From an uncultured Anaerolineaceae bacterium (lineage in GTDB: Bacteria > Chloroflexota > Anaerolineae > Promineifilales > Promineifilaceae), in contig CALBTC010000245.1 of NCBI GenBank assembly GCA_937967805.1, positions 1-39,765 on the forward strand: 39,765 nucleotides of DNA, read 5' to 3'. The notes under the pieces were generated by a model. That model did not search any database. It was not told the origin of the DNA and worked only from the letters and a program-made list of their open reading frames with translations. Both the position numbers and the translations under genes were made by a program. Of this stretch, positions 35,264 through 39,765 are shown one piece after another (the first letter of the stretch is position 1; each line of letters opens with the position of its first letter).

Positions 35264-35450
35264 TCTCCTTCAAAAATAGCTTCACGCAAAGTCGCAAAGA
35301 CCGTTTGGCGCACTTGGTGGCTTGGCGTGAAACTTTCATTCATGGTGTTGAGCTTGCGCTCATGTCGTCTCCTTCAAAAATAGCCTCACGCCAAGCCGCA
35401 AAGACTGTTTTGGCACCCTTGGCGGCTTGGCGTGAGATTTTCATTTATGG
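35264..35450. repeat. tandem duplication with hairpin-forming unit
   Basis: Two units 104 bases apart begin TCTCCTTCAAAAATAGC (35264 and 35368) and end TTCATTCATGG / TTCATTTATGG. The second contains perfect 15-base arms CTCACGCCAAGCCGC and GCGGCTTGGCGTGAG (35385-35436); the first keeps a decayed form. The word CACGCAAAG also belongs to the family at 10704 and 11957. The unit carries the DoxX ribosome site. Confidence 0.8.
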
Positions 35451-35551
35451 ACTTGTTATCGTAGATCTTGATTATATGTTGCCAACCCCCGATCCCCAAG
35501 CTACACTCGCTGGCAAACTTGCCTGCACACAAACTCGCAAACTGGAACGCT

Positions 35552-36490
35552 ATGCAAAACGGCCGTTACGTACATATTTTCTTCCTCGATGGCGTCGGAT
35601 TGGGCGAGGCTGATCCGGAAATCAACCCGTTTGTCACCGCCAAAATGCCCCATCTCACCAACCTGTTAGGCGAGGGATGGTACCTTGCCCGCCAACCGAT
35701 CATAACGGAGCGGGCCAGCCTGGTGCCTACCGATGCCAACCTAGGGATGCCCAACAAGCCGCAAAGCGCCACCGGGCAGGCAACCATCCTCACCGGGCGC
35801 AACGTGCCCCAACTGGTGGGCCAGCATTACGGTCCCAAGCCAAACCCGGCTGTGCAGGAAGTGATCGCCCAGGGAACCCTGTTTAAAGAGGTGGTGGACG
35901 CGGGCGGGCGGGCGGCGCTCATTACGCCGTACCCGCAAGGCTACTTCGATGCCGTTACGCGCGGCAAGCGGCTGCTTTCGGCCGTGCCCCTGGCGGCAAC
36001 GGAGGCAGGATTAGATTTGATGACAGCGGATGATTTGCGCAACGGCCGTGCCGTCAGCCCCGGCTTTACCGGGCAGGGGTGGCGCGATCATTTGGGCTAC
36101 GCCGACATCCCCCTGCTGGCGCTGGCTGAAGCCGGGCAGCAAATTGCCCAGGTGGCCCGCCGCTACCAGTTCAGCTTCTTCGAGCATTGGCCAAGCGACC
36201 GGGCCGGGCATCGCGGCACGCTGGCCGAAGCCGCCGCCCACCTGGAGATGATCGACGACGTTTTCGCTGGCCTACTGGACGCCTGGGACGATGAGAATGG
36301 CCTGCTCATCCTCACCAGCGATCATGGCAACATTGAGGACAAAAATCAGCGACAGCACACGCGCAATCCCGTGCCGACGCTGCTGATCGGGCCCGATCAC
36401 GTCCATCTCGCCGCTCAAATCCACGATCTGCGCGACATCGCCAAAGTCACCCGCACCTTTTTACACCTGCCTGCCCGCGACTTTTCGTAA
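35552..36490 (+). CDS. metalloenzyme of the alkaline phosphatase superfamily (phosphopentomutase/iPGM-like)
   Basis: About 312 residues from ATG 35552. Metal-ligand motifs of the superfamily are present: HIFFLDGVGLGEADPEINPF (first Asp), KPQSATGQATILTGRNVPQL (nucleophile Ser/Thr), LLILTSDHGNIEDKNQRQHT (Asp-His and His), and a PVPTLLIGP strand. It lacks the long inserted domain of full-length phosphoglycerate mutase and resembles the short metalloenzyme subgroup, whose substrate is often a phosphorylated sugar. The exact reaction is not readable. An ACGGCCGT begins five codons in. Confidence 0.85.
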   Translation: MQNGRYVHIFFLDGVGLGEADPEINPFVTAKMPHLTNLLGEGWYLARQPIITERASLVPTDANLGMPNKPQSATGQATILTGRNVPQLVGQHYGPKPNPAVQEVIAQGTLFKEVVDAGGRAALITPYPQGYFDAVTRGKRLLSAVPLAATEAGLDLMTADDLRNGRAVSPGFTGQGWRDHLGYADIPLLALAEAGQQIAQVARRYQFSFFEHWPSDRAGHRGTLAEAAAHLEMIDDVFAGLLDAWDDENGLLILTSDHGNIEDKNQRQHTRNPVPTLLIGPDHVHLAAQIHDLRDIAKVTRTFLHLPARDFS

Positions 36491-36554
36491 GTTTTATTAT
36501 AATTCGGAAAGGGTAAGGTATTGTTGATTCAAACATGATAACAAGGATTCTTGT

Positions 36555-37064
36555 ATGACGATTAGTTCAGAAAAATTTCGCGAAGCGCTGCGCCTGTTTC
36601 CGGCCGGCGTGACCATTGTGACCATTAAGGCGCCCGGTTACGAAAAGCCACACGGCCTCACGGTTTCTGCTTTTGCCTCCATTTCGCCGGAGCCGCCGCT
36701 CATTATGATAGCCATCGACCATCGTGCGTCCGGGCATGAGATGTTGCAGCAGGAAGGCGCAGTTTTTGCCGTCAATATTTTGTCGCAGGAGATGAGCGAA
36801 CTGTCGAACCGGTTTGCCTGGATTAAGGATGAAGACCGGTTTGCCGTGGGGAATTGGGGAACGGCCGTAACCGGTGCCCCCATCCTGCAAAACGCCCTCG
36901 CCTGGCTCGACTGTACCATCTACAACCGCTCTGAAGCCGGCACGCACACCATCTACATTGGCGAAGTGCAGGCGTCGGCCACTCCCGGCGCCGGCCCGCC
37001 TCCCCTCATTTACTGGAATCGCGGCTATCGTTACCTGAAGATTAGTGAGGAACCGACAGATTAA
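36555..37064 (+). CDS. flavin reductase-like protein (FMN-binding split barrel)
   Basis: A 169-residue protein of the HpaC/FRE family. The FMN-binding motif is LRLFPAGVTIVTIKAPG, with GLTVSAFASISPEPPLIMIA and AVNILSQEMSELSNRFA later. Members reduce FMN or FAD with NAD(P)H to supply two-component monooxygenases, or carry flavin themselves. AAGGA lies seven bases upstream of the ATG. It is convergent with the lipoprotein gene, ending six bases away, and no partner monooxygenase gene is nearby. Confidence 0.88.
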   Translation: MTISSEKFREALRLFPAGVTIVTIKAPGYEKPHGLTVSAFASISPEPPLIMIAIDHRASGHEMLQQEGAVFAVNILSQEMSELSNRFAWIKDEDRFAVGNWGTAVTGAPILQNALAWLDCTIYNRSEAGTHTIYIGEVQASATPGAGPPPLIYWNRGYRYLKISEEPTD

Positions 37065-37069
37065 TTGGT

Positions 37070-37996
37070 TCACGGCCGTTCATAAGCCGATAAGTTCTCT
37101 GTACGTATTACCGTTGCTGGTGGTTCGTAAGTTTGCGTGCCAAAACGGGAAAGCAGCACTGCGCCAAACAGCAAAACGGCCGTTCCCCCCAGCAGCAGCC
37201 CGCCAATCCAGGGCAGAGCATACAATCCCATCAACAGCAGCGTGCCGCCAAACGTGGCCCAGCCCGGCGAGATCGGTTGCCCCAACTGCACTGCCAGCCA
37301 GCGCCCCAACTGCGCCCCCATTGAAATAATCCCTAAACCCCATACCAGGAAAATCAGCAAACTCAAGATGATCACCAGGGGGAGCAGCACAATCGTAAAG
37401 GCCATCATCACCAGCAGGGTGGGCAAGATCAGCAGACCCAGCAGACCCAGGGCTGCGGCGGGCAGCCAGTGCGCCGTGGCGGCTTCGGCCACGTTGTGCA
37501 AGGGTTGCGATTGCCAGCGGGTGAGCAGCCCGCCCAGCGCCGCCAGCAGCAGCGCGCCCACCAGCCAGCGGGCCGTCGCTTGCCAACCGGCGAGCTGTGA
37601 AGTCTCCTCCAGCGGCAGCGCCAGCCCGGTGATGGTTTCGCCCTGGACAACGGCCGTATTTGCCCGCCGCGTTGTGCCGCCGCCGGCTTGTAAATCGCCG
37701 CCAACCACGGCCTCCGGTCCTAATGTGACCGCTCCGTCCAGCACGGCCAGATCGCCGGCAATGCGGCCGTTCGCCAGCAGCTCGCCGCCAACTACGTAGA
37801 CCGTCCCGTTGACCTGAGAGCCGGCGCTGAATTCGGCCGTGCCTGCCCGCAGCAACACGTCTCCCGGCAGGTTTGTTTCCGGGCCAAAGGTGTGGCTGCC
37901 CTTAAAAATCAGCGTGCTGCTGTAAACACCATCGTCGCAGCCGGCCAGCAGCAAGACCAGCAAAAAGATGCAAACAGATCGGATTAACTTTTTCAT
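37070..37996 (-). CDS. bactofilin-like lipoprotein with C-terminal membrane helices
   Basis: A 308-residue protein. ATG 37996 gives a lipoprotein signal (RSVCIFLLVLLLAGC); the longer in-frame start lacks one. Residues about 25-115 are short repeated beta turns of the polymer-forming type (GDVLLRAGTAEFSAGSQVNG, then GRIAGDLAVLDGAVTLGPEA). A hydrophobic region of five or so helices follows (about 145-290). It overlaps the MFS gene stop by four bases. Such bactofilin-plus-membrane proteins are common in Chloroflexota and other groups; function unknown. Confidence 0.82.
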   Translation of the reverse strand: MKKLIRSVCIFLLVLLLAGCDDGVYSSTLIFKGSHTFGPETNLPGDVLLRAGTAEFSAGSQVNGTVYVVGGELLANGRIAGDLAVLDGAVTLGPEAVVGGDLQAGGGTTRRANTAVVQGETITGLALPLEETSQLAGWQATARWLVGALLLAALGGLLTRWQSQPLHNVAEAATAHWLPAAALGLLGLLILPTLLVMMAFTIVLLPLVIILSLLIFLVWGLGIISMGAQLGRWLAVQLGQPISPGWATFGGTLLLMGLYALPWIGGLLLGGTAVLLFGAVLLSRFGTQTYEPPATVIRTENLSAYERP

Positions 37997-39276
37997 GGTT
38001 TGACCCCCCATTTTAATGGCCGTATCGCCAGCAGCAGCATTCCCAGCAAAAAGAGCAGCGCCAGCGCCTGCACGATGCGCAAATGTTCGTCCAGCGGCAT
38101 TCCCTGGGTTTGCCAGCGAATGGCCAGGGCCGTACTCAGAAAGGTAGCGGCCCAACCGGAGCAGGCGACGCCGACGGCCGTATTGCCGCTAACGGTTTGC
38201 GGCGTGGACAGGTCGGCCCACAGGGCAAAGTTGACGACGGTGTAGAGGGAAACGGCCGTCGCATACAGCATCGGCGTGCCCAGGGCGGCAATGGTTGTTT
38301 GCGGCAGCAGCCAGACACGAAAGGTGTAAGAAAGATGCGTCAGGGCAAAGAGGCCAAAAATCCAGTAAAAAAGGTGGCGTTCATTTAGATAGCTGTACAA
38401 AATACCGGCCACTAGCGCGGCGACGACGTGGGTGACGGCAATGATCAGCCGCGGCGTTTGGGTCACCGCCTGCCACGCCCCATCCACCAAAATCGGCGTA
38501 TCGATCATGCGCAAAAAGCCGAGGCTGTCGACAAAAAAGATGGCGAAGAGCAGCGCCACAAAGCCCAGGAAGCGGCGGTCAATCCGGCCAGAACTGCTGC
38601 GCAAAAAGCGACCGCGCCCAAACCGGGCCCGTTTTTGATTTTCGGCCAGCTCGGCCACCCAGGTGGCAACAAAAGATCGCCCGCTGCTGGCCAGAACCAC
38701 AATGCCGCCCAGCGCCAGAACGCCCGGCACCATGATCAGCAGCATGGCCCGGCTGAACGGCTCGACTTGCCAGCTGCCGGGAAAAGCCGCCGCGGCAAAG
38801 TAGGCTACGGCCGTAATCGCCGCCGCCACGTACCCCCGATCCCGCACCGGGATCAGATCAACGGTCAGGCTGAAGGTGGTGGGCACGCCCACGCCCAGTG
38901 CCAGGGAACAAACGACTATCCAGAGCAAAAAGTGGGATTGGGAGGCGACGTGGGGGGCAACGGCCGTTAAGACCGTTTGCACCAACACCACTCCCAGCGT
39001 CAACTGGAGTTTGCGCAGAAGATGGGTACTCCAGCCGCGCCGCTGCATAGCAAAACCTACCCCCAATGCCACCAGGCTGGTGAGCAGCGCCAGCAGCGCC
39101 ATCTGCTGCGTCACGGCCAGTGCGGGCAGCCCCAACACCTGTTCGCCCAAATCCTTCAGCCCCAGCTGCACAAAGGTGACGTTATAAAAATAGCCGATGG
39201 CCATCATGCTGATGAACAGCCCGTAACCGGCCACCACCGGCCAATTGCGGGCGCGAACGTACAGAAAAAAGTCCAT
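37993..39276 (-). CDS. MFS transporter
   Basis: A 427-residue polytopic protein with about 12 helices in two bundles. PVVAGYGLFISMMAIGYFYN, GVPTTFSLTVDLIPVRDRGY (the arginine-rich loop between helices) and RFGRGRFLRSSSGRIDRRFL (central loop) fit a major-facilitator exporter or permease. Substrate unknown. It is translationally coupled to the downstream bactofilin-like lipoprotein. Confidence 0.82.
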   Translation of the reverse strand: MDFFLYVRARNWPVVAGYGLFISMMAIGYFYNVTFVQLGLKDLGEQVLGLPALAVTQQMALLALLTSLVALGVGFAMQRRGWSTHLLRKLQLTLGVVLVQTVLTAVAPHVASQSHFLLWIVVCSLALGVGVPTTFSLTVDLIPVRDRGYVAAAITAVAYFAAAAFPGSWQVEPFSRAMLLIMVPGVLALGGIVVLASSGRSFVATWVAELAENQKRARFGRGRFLRSSSGRIDRRFLGFVALLFAIFFVDSLGFLRMIDTPILVDGAWQAVTQTPRLIIAVTHVVAALVAGILYSYLNERHLFYWIFGLFALTHLSYTFRVWLLPQTTIAALGTPMLYATAVSLYTVVNFALWADLSTPQTVSGNTAVGVACSGWAATFLSTALAIRWQTQGMPLDEHLRIVQALALLFLLGMLLLAIRPLKWGVKP

Positions 39277-39299
39277 AAAAAGTAAGTGATAGTGAAATA

Positions 39300-39701
39300 T
39301 TAGCAGTCCGGATGGTCAGGGCGGATTTTGGCCTGCACCAGGGCACGCAGCGTGATTCGGATGGTTTCTGGTGGCGCGCCTTTGCTCAGGAACGCGTTGG
39401 TATCGGCTTGCAGTGCCTCTTTTTGGGCTTCCGGGCGGCTGCTCATGGCGATGATTTGCAAAGACGGCCGTTCAAAGCGCACCAAGCGGAGCAAATGGGG
39501 CAAAGGCAAACCGGGCAGCTCCCAATCCAGCAGCAGCACATCAGCCGGATGCGTAGAGACGGCCAATAACAGCCCGGTAGCATCGGCCGCTTCCCCAACG
39601 ATGACGATGCCCGGCTCCTGTTCCAGCAGCATATGCAGCGCGCGGCGGACATGGGCCTGGTCATCGGCTAACAAAACACGGAGTGTGCGCATGTCTTCCA
39701 T
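39300..39701 (-). CDS. single-domain response regulator
   Basis: A 133-residue CheY-like receiver without an output domain. Acidic pair in RVLLADDQ, phosphoacceptor Asp in DVLLLDWELPG (about residue 59), Ser in IIAMSS and the conserved Lys in NAFLSKGAP are all present. The start at 39701 has GAGAGG seven bases upstream. It lies just downstream of a putative promoter and is not next to a histidine kinase gene in this window. Confidence 0.9.
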   Translation of the reverse strand: MEDMRTLRVLLADDQAHVRRALHMLLEQEPGIVIVGEAADATGLLLAVSTHPADVLLLDWELPGLPLPHLLRLVRFERPSLQIIAMSSRPEAQKEALQADTNAFLSKGAPPETIRITLRALVQAKIRPDHPDC

Positions 39702-39709
39702 TTAAATAC

Positions 39710-39753
39710 CTCTCTCCTCGTATAATATGAATATCAAAGGGGCCAGCCCTTTG
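39710..39753 (-). promoter_or_regulatory. promoter and dyad upstream of the receiver gene
   Basis: On the reverse strand a perfect dyad CAAAGGG-N5-CCCTTTG (39735-39753) is followed by TATTAT as a possible -10 box near 39722 and then the ribosome site GAGAGG. No clear -35 hexamer is seen, so the dyad may be an activator site. Confidence 0.45.
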
Positions 39754-39765
39754 ACCTAATGTAAA

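Overview
The window looks like a chromosomal segment of a filamentous or environmental Chloroflexota bacterium (Anaerolineae/Ardenticatenia type). This is inference. It rests on lipoproteins with Thr/Pro-rich linkers, the gene content, the absence of obvious outer-membrane genes and a moderately GC-rich composition. Two features dominate. One is the palindromic octamer ACGGCCGT, which I counted by hand about 64 times (roughly one per 620 bp; about 0.6 expected by chance). The other is at least eight families of short intergenic inverted repeats that often sit on stop codons or inside genes.

Left part (1-18.9 kb, GC-rich): a truncated heterodimer-type ABC exporter half; a sugar-type ABC importer operon (binding protein and two permeases, no ATPase); a DUF6940-like protein; a ferritin-like protein; a MazF-type toxin-antitoxin pair; a sugar-nucleotide epimerase; a membrane-protein gene broken by two frameshifts; a SoxA/DAO-like oxidoreductase gene with two in-frame TGA codons; a trans-3-hydroxy-L-proline dehydratase; an APH(6)-like kinase; a GT4 glycosyltransferase; a prmC-sua5-SH3 operon; and two APS kinase genes, one fused to ATP sulfurylase.

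Middle (about 18.6-27.6 kb, AT-rich): three class I methyltransferases, a lipoprotein, a secreted protein built of four similar beta-rich repeats, a PAPS-type sulfotransferase and a Wzx-like flippase, continuing into GT2, GT2 and GT4 genes. ACGGCCGT occurs only once in this 9 kb, so the block is probably horizontally acquired. With the PAPS-forming genes beside it, it reads as a cell-surface sulfated and methylated glycan locus.

Right part (29.5-39.8 kb, GC-rich again): an atypical SDR, an esterase lipoprotein, a UGT-like glycosyltransferase, a TetR-SRPBCC-unknown operon with a clear promoter and operator, DoxX, an alkaline-phosphatase-superfamily metalloenzyme, a flavin reductase, an MFS transporter coupled to a bactofilin-like membrane lipoprotein, and a stand-alone receiver protein. 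I saw no tRNA, rRNA, CRISPR array or transposase.
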